From Spirochaetia bacterium (lineage in GTDB: Bacteria > Spirochaetota > Leptospiria > Turneriellales > JAOUOS01), in assembly GCA_029880265.1 (NCBI GenBank), contig JAOUOT010000014.1, positions 21,192 through 85,191 on the forward strand: a stretch of DNA of 64,000 nt, in the 5' to 3' direction. Under the pieces are notes generated by a model that saw only the letters and a program-made list of their open reading frames with translations, was not told the DNA's origin and made no database searches. The translations under genes were made by a program, and so were the position numbers. Below are positions 1 through 8,559 of this stretch, in pieces; positions within the stretch are counted from its first letter, which is position 1, and each line of letters opens with the position of its first letter.

Positions 1-899
1 ATATAATCGACTAAAATTCCGTCTCTTAAGCCTTTATTTGAAATAATCAATTTCTCAATTTTCAATTCTCTTAATATCGAATACATGATGACTAACCCTG
101 AAAGTATGATATCGGCCCTTGAAGAGTCGAGGCCTTTTAGTTTTTTAAGCTCTTTTAACGAGAGTTTTTGTATTTCTTTAATAAGTTTTTTCAAGCTGCT
201 TGAATATAATATGGGCCGGTCGTTTTCAAATTCAATATTTTCTCTATGTTTAAGTATTTCAAGTATATTTCTCGCAGTACCCCCCGTGAAAATTCCCATG
301 TCTATTTTTTCTGACAAAAGTTCGGTTAGAAACGGCTTTATTTCTCTTTTTAAGTATTTTGAGATGACTTTGTTTTCTGAAGAGTTTTTTTCTTCGGTTA
401 GAACTTTCATCTTTACCGTTCCAATACGCAGACTTTCGGCAAAATGTATTCCTTTTTGACTGCATATTAAAATTTCAGTCGAACCGCCGCCTATATCGGC
501 AAGAAAGAACGTTCTATCGTTAAACTGCATATTTGATAAAACGCCCGAATAAATCAATTGCGCTTCTTTTTTCCCTGAAATGATTTTGACATTAAATCCG
601 CATTCTGTTTTGACTCTATCTAAAAAATTGCCTATATTTGCTTCTCTTAAGGCGGCGGTTCCCACTGCGATAATTTCTATAGTTTCGTGAAAATCTATTA
701 ATTTTTTAAAATTTTTAAGACCATCGAGAGCTATTTCTACATTTTCTTCAGAGAGCTTGTTATCTAAAAGCAGGCCCGAAGCTAAACGCGCCTGAATTTT
801 ATCAGAACAAATAAGCTGATTATGACCGTTTTGATCAATATCATGTATTTCAAGTTTAATATTATTGGAGCCTATATCGATAATTGCGATTCTAACCAT
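1..899 (-). CDS. Ppx/GppA family phosphatase, C-terminus beyond window
   Basis: I translated this reading frame by hand; it stays open from the ATG at 899 to the window edge, so about 299 residues of an N-terminal part are visible. It starts MVRIAIIDIGSNNIKLEI, the phosphate-1 loop of the ASKHA fold. It continues with AVGTAALREANIG and then ADIGGGSTEIL, the GGGS phosphate-2 motif of exopolyphosphatase/pppGpp phosphohydrolase enzymes. A later IFTGGTARN matches the adenosine loop. Family members hydrolyse polyphosphate or the pppGpp gamma phosphate. It is the last visible gene of the ftsH operon, 6 nt after the preceding stop. Substrate choice (polyP or pppGpp) cannot be decided here; a RelA/SpoT homologue is encoded at 47932-49995. 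Confidence 0.85.
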   Translation of the reverse strand, partial: MVRIAIIDIGSNNIKLEIHDIDQNGHNQLICSDKIQARLASGLLLDNKLSEENVEIALDGLKNFKKLIDFHETIEIIAVGTAALREANIGNFLDRVKTECGFNVKIISGKKEAQLIYSGVLSNMQFNDRTFFLADIGGGSTEILICSQKGIHFAESLRIGTVKMKVLTEEKNSSENKVISKYLKREIKPFLTELLSEKIDMGIFTGGTARNILEILKHRENIEFENDRPILYSSSLKKLIKEIQKLSLKELKKLKGLDSSRADIILSGLVIMYSILRELKIEKLIISNKGLRDGILVDY

Positions 900-905
900 T
901 TTGCC

Positions 906-1820
906 TTAAAAATCGGATTTTATATTAAATAAATCAAAAATATTTCTGGGAACATGATAAATGCTTTTGATATTTTTTTTAAATTTATCTGCTCCTTTGC
1001 CGTATAAATAAGTAGGCACTTTATTTTCAGTATGTTTTGAATGAGACAAATCTTCAAAATTACCATGATCTGAGCATATGACGACAAGTTCCCTTGTTAT
1101 GTCAAGTTCTTCCCATATTCCTTCTAAAAAACATTCTATATCGCATATTATTTTTTCAGGCTCCATGAAAGACGTATCGTGCCCTACCATATCGGGAAAA
1201 AAATACTCATAGACAATTAAATCAAAGTTTCTGGCTAGAGAAACCAACTTTCTGCCTGTAATTTTCGCCCCGATGATTTCAATATCTACTCCCTGACTTC
1301 TTAAAAACCAGTTTGTAATATCCATGTATAACGCTTTTCCTTTTAAGTAGTCGTCAATTGTATAAAATGGCTGTCCGCTTGATTTTTGCATAAACGAAGT
1401 CGCAGACATAAATCTTTCGCCTTTAGGTTGTTCTATTTTATTCAGGTATTTTTCAGAATAAGAGTTGATTAAAACCGATTTTTTATTATTATCTATGAAA
1501 GATTTTATAAGATTATATTTTATGATATAGGGCCTAAGAGAATAAGTAGGAAATCCGCTTACATGACGCCCCATTATTTTTGAAGCGTTATAGCCGGTAA
1601 AGAGAGCCGTTTGACCCGTGGCAGACTGCGGTACGCCTTCAACGCCCATATGCGCGTCTGTTTCAATAATGTCGCCATTTGCATGAAACCCGCCGCCCGC
1701 AAGCGGAGATAAGAAATATGTTTTATATTTCGCTAGAGGATTTTTGCCCGAGTCGGAACTTCCGAATCCTATACCGTCAAAAAAAATATAAATCAGCGTG
1801 TCAGGAGAAGACTCTCCCAT
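906..1820 (-). CDS. Alkaline-phosphatase-superfamily metalloenzyme
   Basis: This 304-residue protein has the layout of the alkaline phosphatase/phosphoglycerate mutase metalloenzyme fold. An N-terminal metal-binding DGIGFG is followed by a nucleophile segment QSATGQTALFTG near residue 70. Near the C-terminus come DMVGHD, CSDHGNFED and HTENKVPTYLYG, which supply the paired metal ligands. Such enzymes hydrolyse or transfer phosphate or sulphate on small molecules, and the substrate cannot be told from sequence. There is no signal peptide, so it should be cytoplasmic. It lies 12 nt after ftsH and 6 nt before the Ppx/GppA gene, so the three are probably co-transcribed. It could be a nucleotide pyrophosphatase or a phosphomutase-like enzyme; only the superfamily call is firm. 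Confidence 0.75.
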   Translation of the reverse strand: MGESSPDTLIYIFFDGIGFGSSDSGKNPLAKYKTYFLSPLAGGGFHANGDIIETDAHMGVEGVPQSATGQTALFTGYNASKIMGRHVSGFPTYSLRPYIIKYNLIKSFIDNNKKSVLINSYSEKYLNKIEQPKGERFMSATSFMQKSSGQPFYTIDDYLKGKALYMDITNWFLRSQGVDIEIIGAKITGRKLVSLARNFDLIVYEYFFPDMVGHDTSFMEPEKIICDIECFLEGIWEELDITRELVVICSDHGNFEDLSHSKHTENKVPTYLYGKGADKFKKNIKSIYHVPRNIFDLFNIKSDF

Positions 1821-1832
1821 ATTTTGCGCCGC

Positions 1833-3803
1833 TTATGCCGGTTGAGCCCCTAAGTTAGGTATGATAGAGCTTTTTTTGCCCGGCGATTCTTTTTTTGACG
1901 TTTTTTTACCTTTGTCGCCTTTGTCTTTTGTATCAGGTTTTTTCTTTTGACCCGAAACAGATTCCAACTTTTTTGAGCTTATTTTAACGCCGTACTTTTT
2001 GGCGATTATAAGCAGTTCGGCCCCTGTTATTGTTTCGTTATCAAGAAGACTTTTTGCGATAGCGTCTAGAGCCTTTCTATATTTCAGAAGAAAACTTTTA
2101 CCTTTCTTAAACGACTCGTCAATTATTCTTTTAACTTCTTCGTCAACAATTCGAGCGTATTCTTCAGAGTGATCGGTATGACGCGTGTAATCTCTGCCTA
2201 AAAATACCGCGCCGCTTTCTCCGCCGCTTAAATTTATGGGACCTAATTTTGCCGACATGCCCCATTCTACAACCATTCTTCTTGAGATAGCCGTCGCTCT
2301 TTCAATGTCATTTGAAGCCCCTGTCGTTACATCTGAAAATACTATATCTTCGGCAAGACGTCCGCCCATTAAAACGGTAATTTCTTCAATCCAAAAGTTT
2401 CTTGATCTCATGTGTTTTTCTTCTTCGGGAAGATGTTGGGTAATGCCCAGGGCTCTGCCTCTCGGAACTATCGTTACTTTATGAATCGGTTCGGCATAAT
2501 CAAGAAGCAGACTTAAAAGAGCGTGCCCGGCTTCATGGTACGCGATAATTTCTTTTTCTGAATCGCTTATAAAAAATGATCGTCTTTCGGGACCCATTAA
2601 AACTTTATCCCGGGCGTCTTCCATATCGTCTTGAGCTACTTCTTTCTTTTCGCGTCTTGCGGCTAAAAGCGCCGCTTCGTTGGCCAAATTTGCAAGATCG
2701 GCGCCGGTGAAACCCGGCGTACCCCGCGCTACTTTTTTGAGGTCAACATCTTCAGATAAAGGTATCTTTTTTGTATGAATTTTTAATATTCCTATTCTTC
2801 CTGTAATGTCGGGAGTATCAACCACTACCTGTCTGTCGAATCTTCCCGGTCTTAACAAAGCCGGGTCAAGCACATCGGCTCTGTTTGTGGCGGCGACAAT
2901 GATGACGCCTTCATTTTCTTCAAAACCGTCCATTTCTACTAAAAGCTGGTTTAGCGTCTGTTCTCTCTCGTCATGACCTCCGCCAAGGCCCGCGCCTCGA
3001 AGCCGCCCGACAGCGTCAATTTCGTCTATAAAAACAATGCAAGGCTGACTTTTCTTGGCCTGCGTAAATAAATCTCTGACGCGGCTTGCGCCGACGCCCA
3101 CAAACATCTCTACAAAATCGGAACCCGATATAGAAAAAAACGGAACGCCCGCTTCGCCCGCTATCGCTTTTGCTAAAAGCGTCTTGCCTGTTCCCGGGGG
3201 GCCTACAAGCAAGACGCCTTTTGGTATTTTGGCGCCAATGTTGCTGAATTTTTGGGGTTCTTTTAAAAACTCTACAACTTCTTCGAGTTCTTCTTTGGCT
3301 TCTTCAATGCCGGCTACATCTTTAAAAGTTGTCTTGTTTTTTGTATCGGGGCTTAGTTTTGCCCTTGATCGTCCGAAGCTCATGGCTTTATTGCCCGTAG
3401 ATTGAATTTGTCGCATCATAAAAAACCAAATTATGACCAAAAGCAATATCCATGGAAGAAAAGATAGAAAAGGGAGCAATAGACTTTCTTCGCGCGGGCG
3501 GCCCTGAAAGTACTGAACTCCGTTTTCTTTTAAAAATTCAAGAAGCATAGGGTCTCTATGCGCGATATAGCTTTCAAATTCAATTTTCTGACCTTCGCTG
3601 TGATAAAAACCGGCAATAATATTATCCTGAATGATCAAAGGGGTATCAAGCGTTGTAGGGATTTTTTTTTCTTTAACAAGACGTATAAATTCTGAATAGT
3701 GAAGATTTTTTTTACTTGGAGGAGGCTGCGCAATTTTATAAAAAAGCACGCCTAGAATAATAATTAATAAGAATAACGCAAAATTTTTTGATCCTTTGTT
3801 CAT
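1833..3803 (-). CDS. ftsH: ATP-dependent zinc metalloprotease FtsH
   Basis: This is a membrane-anchored AAA+ protease that degrades misfolded membrane proteins and selected cytosolic regulators. At 656 residues it has the usual length. Transmembrane helices lie near residues 7-23 and 111-130, flanking a small periplasmic domain. Walker A is GPPGTGKT at 201-208, Walker [10 protein letters not shown] near 255-263, and the second region of homology [10 protein letters not shown] follows near 305. The zinc site HEAGH is at 423-427, with the third ligand Asp in GASND at about 499. The Lys-rich C-terminal tail (from about 625) looks disordered. A Shine-Dalgarno-like AAGGAAC lies upstream of the ATG. 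It is first in the operon with the metalloenzyme and Ppx/GppA genes. No sequence anomaly was seen. Confidence 0.97.
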   Translation of the reverse strand: MNKGSKNFALFLLIIILGVLFYKIAQPPPSKKNLHYSEFIRLVKEKKIPTTLDTPLIIQDNIIAGFYHSEGQKIEFESYIAHRDPMLLEFLKENGVQYFQGRPREESLLLPFLSFLPWILLLVIIWFFMMRQIQSTGNKAMSFGRSRAKLSPDTKNKTTFKDVAGIEEAKEELEEVVEFLKEPQKFSNIGAKIPKGVLLVGPPGTGKTLLAKAIAGEAGVPFFSISGSDFVEMFVGVGASRVRDLFTQAKKSQPCIVFIDEIDAVGRLRGAGLGGGHDEREQTLNQLLVEMDGFEENEGVIIVAATNRADVLDPALLRPGRFDRQVVVDTPDITGRIGILKIHTKKIPLSEDVDLKKVARGTPGFTGADLANLANEAALLAARREKKEVAQDDMEDARDKVLMGPERRSFFISDSEKEIIAYHEAGHALLSLLLDYAEPIHKVTIVPRGRALGITQHLPEEEKHMRSRNFWIEEITVLMGGRLAEDIVFSDVTTGASNDIERATAISRRMVVEWGMSAKLGPINLSGGESGAVFLGRDYTRHTDHSEEYARIVDEEVKRIIDESFKKGKSFLLKYRKALDAIAKSLLDNETITGAELLIIAKKYGVKISSKKLESVSGQKKKPDTKDKGDKGKKTSKKESPGKKSSIIPNLGAQPA

Positions 3804-3834
3804 TTAGTAAGTTCCTTTTTAATTTATTGCATAC

Positions 3835-3863
3835 TATATAAAAATTTTGATACTCTTTGTAAA
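3835..3863 (-). promoter_or_regulatory. Putative sigma70-type promoter of the ftsH operon
   Basis: Read on the minus strand, TTTACA (3863-3858) and TATATA (3840-3835) are separated by exactly 17 nt, about 30 nt before the ftsH start codon. It sits in the 292-bp divergent region 3804-4095. I found no clear promoter for the plus-strand gene there, although a GAGGAG ribosome site precedes it. Confidence 0.45.
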
Positions 3864-4095
3864 CTTATATCCCAAAAAATATAGAATCAATTAATGAATC
3901 TAAAAATCATGCAATAAACCAGAAAATTTCAAAATTATTGCCCTATAAAAAACGCTTGCTTTTTTGTCTAAATTATAATATTTGCCTTTTTAAGGCAAAT
4001 ATTATTGAGAAGTCAGGATTGTATATTATCCGAAAACTTGTTAATGAATATCATAATAAAATCTTAAAATTTTATTAATTAATTGAGGAGAATCC

Positions 4096-7000
4096 ATGAA
4101 AGAATCATTTATAGGAATAGATGTCGGCGCAGAAACAATTAAAATTGCAAGAGTTAGTAAAGAAGAAGACAAAATACAGCTTGAAAATCAGGAAATCATA
4201 GAACATCATAATGAACCGGGCGCTTCATTATTAGAACTTATTCAAAAATTTGACTGGAACAATATACAAGGGGCGGCTGTTACAGGGCGATTTAGCAGGG
4301 TTGTTAATCTGCCCAGAATTCCCGCAAAGCAGGCTCAGGCCGCAGGTTTTAGATATTTATTTGGCGATAAGCCCGCTACTTTGGTATCTATAGGAAGTCA
4401 CGGTTTTTCGGTTTTAGAACTTAGAAAAAAAGAACTTGAAGTCTTTCGATCTAACTCACGATGTTCTCAGGGTACGGGGAACTTCTTAAGACAGTTAGTA
4501 GAGCGTTTTAATATGAATATAGACGAAGCCAGCAAAGTATGCGAAGATATCGAAGAGCCGGCTCCTTTATCGGGAAGATGTCCGGTAATATTAAAAACAG
4601 ACATGACCCATCTTGCGAACAAAGGCGAAAGCAGACCCAAAATATTAGCGGGGTTATACGATGCGGTTTGCGAGAATGTTCAGGTCTTGATTAAACCCGG
4701 CATAAGCCCTAAAGAAATGTTATTAATAGGCGGCGTAAGCCGTTCAAAAAGAGTCAGAGACAGATTTAACGAGTTTTCTGAAAAAAATGAAATGCAATTT
4801 ATAGAGGCCGAAACAGATAAACGTGTTTTTATCGAAAGTATCGGCGCGGCTGTTTATGCCGCGTCTGGAGCGGGAAAAGTAACGTCTTTAGACGATTTAA
4901 TCTTAGATCCCGAAGAGGTAGAGATGGAAAAAGTGGCCGGCTTGTCGAGTCACTTGTCTAAAGTAAAAAGAATGCCAAAACAGCAGATTTCTATCGAAAA
5001 TTCAAAAAGCGGCAAACTTATTATCGGTTTTGATATCGGTTCTACCGGCTCAAAAGCGGTTGCCGTTGATCCTGAAAATAAAGAAACAGTCTGGGAAGGC
5101 TACATCAACACAAACGGAAACCCGGTGGGCGCGGCCCAGACATTAATGAAACAGTTTATAGACGGTCCGGCGGGAAAGCTTACTGTAGTCGGGTTATCGG
5201 CAACGGGAAGCGGTCGGGAAATCGTAGGTTCGCTTATGACAACCTGCTACGGTAAAGAACAAATATATGTGCTAAATGAAATTGCGGCGCACGCAGAAGG
5301 CGCCCTTCATTTTGATAACAGGGTAGATACCATTTTTGAAATAGGCGGTCAAGACGCCAAGTACATCCGTCTTTCTGACGGTAAAATTGTAGACGCCGCC
5401 ATGAACGAGGCCTGCAGCGCGGGAACGGGTTCTTTTATTGAAGAGCAGGGCAAAAAATTTTCAAAAGTTGAAAATGTGGTACAGTTAGGGCAAGAGGCCT
5501 TAAAGGCCGATTGCGGCGTTTCTTTGGGGCAGCACTGTTCGGTATTCATGGCGGAGATTATTGACGAGGCTGTAGCGGCAGGCGTTGAAAATAAAAGCAT
5601 TATTGCCGGAATTTATGATTCAATCATACAAAACTATTGTAATAGAGTAAAAGGAAGCCGTTCTGTTGGCGACGTGATTTTTTGTCAGGGTATGCCGTTT
5701 GCCGCCGATGCATTAGCAGGGGCCGTAGTGGCCCAAACAGGAAGCGAAGTGATTATTCCGCCGAATCCCGGTACTGTAGGCGCTCTTGGCATCGCTTTAT
5801 TAGCGAAAAAGGCTCTTGATGAGTCTGAAAAAAATCTTGAGGCGTTAGACCCTCAAAAGTTTTTAAGCGCTTCCATTGAAAGCAAAGATACATTTGTCTG
5901 CAGTTCAAATAAAGGATGCGGCGGCGCCGGTAATAAATGCCGCATTGACAGAATTGCTACAATTGTAGCAGGCAGCAAACAAAAATTCACCTGGGGCGGC
6001 GGTTGTTCGATGTGGGATAAAGGCACCAGAGTGGCAAAGTTACCCGATAGAACCCCTGATCCATTTAGAGAAAGAGAAGAGTTAATTGAAGAAATTCTGG
6101 CAAATGAGAGCCAGACAGATTCAATGAAAACAATTGCTTTAACCGACGAATTTTCGCTTAAAGGGTTGTTCCCTTATTTTATAACTTTTTTTAGAGAGCT
6201 TGGTTTCGCGGTAAAACCATTTATCAAAGCGAGTCATAGCGTCTTAAAAAAGGGTATAAAAAAAGCAAACATTCCTTTTTGCGCGCCAATGCAAATGTAT
6301 CATGGTTTTGTCAATGAAATGGCCGAGGCTGAAAGCGATTATATCTTTTTGCCGATGTTAAAATCAATTTATAAGGCAAAAAACGAGCCCAGCTCATGCG
6401 TATGTCCGATTGTTCAGGGAAGTTCTGACATTATGAAATGGGATATCGGAAAAGAAAATGAAAGCAGGGTGCTTACTTCTGTTATTGATATGAATGACGG
6501 CAATTTAGATTCAAAGCTTTTTCAAGACTGCGTTCAAAGTATTGCCCAGTCTCTCGGTATAAACGGAAAAAACTGGCAGAGAGCCCATGAAAAAGCGGCG
6601 CAAAATCAAAAAGAGTTTGATAAAAAGTGTATTGACATCGGCAATAACGCTCTTGCGTTTTGCAGAGAAAATAACATAACTCCTATTTTGGTTCATGGCA
6701 GACCGTATACAATTTATAATAAAGTATTAAATTCAAATGTTCCCGCTATTTTAAGAGAGCAGGGATGCGTCGCGATACCGATAGACTGTTATGAAATTAA
6801 AGAAGAAGTTCCCGTATTTGAAGACATGTTCTGGGGACAGGGTCAGAGAAATTTAAGAGCGTCTCATCAGGTAAGAAGAACAGACGGAATTTACAGCATT
6901 TGGTGCAGTAATTATTCATGCGGTCCCGACAGTTTTAATCTGCATTTCTTCAGTTATATTATGCAGGGCAAACCCTTTGCGGTTATTGAAACAGACGGTC

Positions 7001-8424
7001 ATTCGGGCGACGCCGGAACAAAAACACGCGTTGAGGCTTTTCTTCATTGCGTAAAAGAAGACATGAACAGAATACAAAAGACGGCAAAAGAACCGGCCGA
7101 CTTTAAGACAAAACAACGTACTTCGTACTCATTAAAAGATATTAGAGAAACAAACGCCACAGTGATTATTCCTAGAATGGGCGTAGGCGCTACAGCGTTA
7201 ACAGCGTGCCTTCGTTCGGTAGGCATTGACGCAGAAGCGTTAGATATGCCCAATCATGAAACGGTGAGAATAGGCAGACGCTTTACTTCGGGAAAAGAAT
7301 GTCTTCCTATGACGGTTACAGCGGGGTCGTTGATCGATAGAGTAGAAAAAGAGCCAGATAAAAATAAAAAATTTGCTTTTTTTATGCCGACCGCCGAAGG
7401 GCCGTGCCGATTCGGTATGTATAATAATCTTCATAAAATTATTCTTGAAAGAAAAGAGTTAAACGACAGGGTAGAGGTTTGGTCGCCGAACGATTCAGAT
7501 TATTTTGACGGCCTTCCTACCGGATTTTCTGTTTTAACCCTGACCGCATTTGCCGCTGAAGATATGCTTCAAGCGGCTCTTTACGACGTTAGACCAGTCG
7601 AATCAGAAAAGGGAGCGGCTAAAAAAATATATGATAAATACAGAAAAGAACTGCATAAAGTATTAGAAGCTGCAACGAAAGGAACCGAGCTTTCAGGCGG
7701 TAACGCGCTTATGCATGTGGCCAATAGAAAGCTTTTTGGAGTAAATTCTCTGTTAAAGAAAGCCGCTAAAGAATTTGCGAAAATAAAAACAGATAAGAAA
7801 ATTCCGAGAGTTTCTATGGTCGGAGAAATCTATGTAAGATGCGATGACTTTTCAAATGATTTCCTCGTCGATAAATTAGAGGCGCGGGGCGTAGGGGTAA
7901 TATTTGCTCCTTTTACCGAATGGCTTGAATATACCGACCATTTTAACATCAAAGAAGGCAGAAGCAAGGGATTTGACGTTTTCTTAAATTCATTTGTATT
8001 ACGCAGGGTACAGAGTATGCTTTACAATGTTTTCAAAAGCAAGCTAAAATGGCACAAACGTACAGAAGTAAAAGAATCTCTAAAAGCGGCAGAGCCGTAT
8101 ATTCGCGGTAAGTTAAACGGCGAGGCCGTGCTGACCTTAGGCGGCCCGCTTCATGAGTGGAGAGAGGGGCAAATTGACGGCGTCGTCTCTGCCGGCCCTC
8201 ACGAATGTATGCCCACAAAAATAGCCGAAGCTCAGTTTTTTCATGTCGCCGAAAAAGAAGGACTGTTGTCTTTAACAATTCCTTATAATGGAGATCCTAT
8301 TGATATTGAAATTATAGAAAACTTCGCTTTTGAAGTTAAATCTAGATTTCAAACTAGAATGGGAATAGAATATGATGTCGCTGAAGAGATAGAAGAAATA
8401 AAAGCCGAAAGAAAAGCCGGTTAA
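4096..8424 (+). CDS. Giant 2-hydroxyacyl-CoA dehydratase activase-like protein (BcrAD/BadFG + DUF2229)
   Basis: This 1442-residue protein has two tandem BcrAD/BadFG-type ASKHA ATPase domains. The first begins FIGIDVGAETIKIA at residue 5 and the second IIGFDIGSTGSKAV near 307. Each carries the paired cysteines expected to bridge a [4Fe-4S] cluster between subunits: C123 (CSQGTGNF) and C162 in domain 1, C440 (CSAGTGSF) and C481 (QHCSVF) in domain 2. A Cys cluster CSSNKGCGGAGNKC near 601 is followed by the DUF2229-like and dehydratase-component-like region to the end. Family members couple ATP hydrolysis to low-potential electron transfer into dehydratases or reductases. No separate dehydratase subunits are near, so the physiological role is unknown. 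GAGGAG precedes the ATG. It is single-gene and ends at a bidirectional terminator. Confidence 0.88.
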   Translation: MKESFIGIDVGAETIKIARVSKEEDKIQLENQEIIEHHNEPGASLLELIQKFDWNNIQGAAVTGRFSRVVNLPRIPAKQAQAAGFRYLFGDKPATLVSIGSHGFSVLELRKKELEVFRSNSRCSQGTGNFLRQLVERFNMNIDEASKVCEDIEEPAPLSGRCPVILKTDMTHLANKGESRPKILAGLYDAVCENVQVLIKPGISPKEMLLIGGVSRSKRVRDRFNEFSEKNEMQFIEAETDKRVFIESIGAAVYAASGAGKVTSLDDLILDPEEVEMEKVAGLSSHLSKVKRMPKQQISIENSKSGKLIIGFDIGSTGSKAVAVDPENKETVWEGYINTNGNPVGAAQTLMKQFIDGPAGKLTVVGLSATGSGREIVGSLMTTCYGKEQIYVLNEIAAHAEGALHFDNRVDTIFEIGGQDAKYIRLSDGKIVDAAMNEACSAGTGSFIEEQGKKFSKVENVVQLGQEALKADCGVSLGQHCSVFMAEIIDEAVAAGVENKSIIAGIYDSIIQNYCNRVKGSRSVGDVIFCQGMPFAADALAGAVVAQTGSEVIIPPNPGTVGALGIALLAKKALDESEKNLEALDPQKFLSASIESKDTFVCSSNKGCGGAGNKCRIDRIATIVAGSKQKFTWGGGCSMWDKGTRVAKLPDRTPDPFREREELIEEILANESQTDSMKTIALTDEFSLKGLFPYFITFFRELGFAVKPFIKASHSVLKKGIKKANIPFCAPMQMYHGFVNEMAEAESDYIFLPMLKSIYKAKNEPSSCVCPIVQGSSDIMKWDIGKENESRVLTSVIDMNDGNLDSKLFQDCVQSIAQSLGINGKNWQRAHEKAAQNQKEFDKKCIDIGNNALAFCRENNITPILVHGRPYTIYNKVLNSNVPAILREQGCVAIPIDCYEIKEEVPVFEDMFWGQGQRNLRASHQVRRTDGIYSIWCSNYSCGPDSFNLHFFSYIMQGKPFAVIETDGHSGDAGTKTRVEAFLHCVKEDMNRIQKTAKEPADFKTKQRTSYSLKDIRETNATVIIPRMGVGATALTACLRSVGIDAEALDMPNHETVRIGRRFTSGKECLPMTVTAGSLIDRVEKEPDKNKKFAFFMPTAEGPCRFGMYNNLHKIILERKELNDRVEVWSPNDSDYFDGLPTGFSVLTLTAFAAEDMLQAALYDVRPVESEKGAAKKIYDKYRKELHKVLEAATKGTELSGGNALMHVANRKLFGVNSLLKKAAKEFAKIKTDKKIPRVSMVGEIYVRCDDFSNDFLVDKLEARGVGVIFAPFTEWLEYTDHFNIKEGRSKGFDVFLNSFVLRRVQSMLYNVFKSKLKWHKRTEVKESLKAAEPYIRGKLNGEAVLTLGGPLHEWREGQIDGVVSAGPHECMPTKIAEAQFFHVAEKEGLLSLTIPYNGDPIDIEIIENFAFEVKSRFQTRMGIEYDVAEEIEEIKAERKAG

Positions 8425-8527
8425 ATATAAAAAAAAACTTGTAAAATAAAATCGGCTAAATTATTGTACCTTAATGAAACGAGTTTGCGGGCGTTACGCC
8501 GCGTAAACTACTTCCTCTTCTGTCAGT

Positions 8528-8557
8528 AAAAAAGGGCCTTAAAAGGCCCTTTTTTTT
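8528..8557. terminator. Bidirectional intrinsic terminator
   Basis: GGGCCTT (8534-8540) and AAGGCCC (8543-8549) form a stem, with a run of A before it and eight T after it, so it can work in both directions. It separates the convergent activase gene and thrS. A weaker GC hairpin (GGCGTTACGCC, about 8488-8498) lies just upstream. Confidence 0.85.
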
Positions 8558-8559
8558 AA

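Noticed and set aside
85..459. Long plus-strand open frame near the window start
   Set aside because: It lies opposite the clear Ppx/GppA coding sequence on the minus strand and has low-complexity Phe/Ser content typical of a shadow frame.
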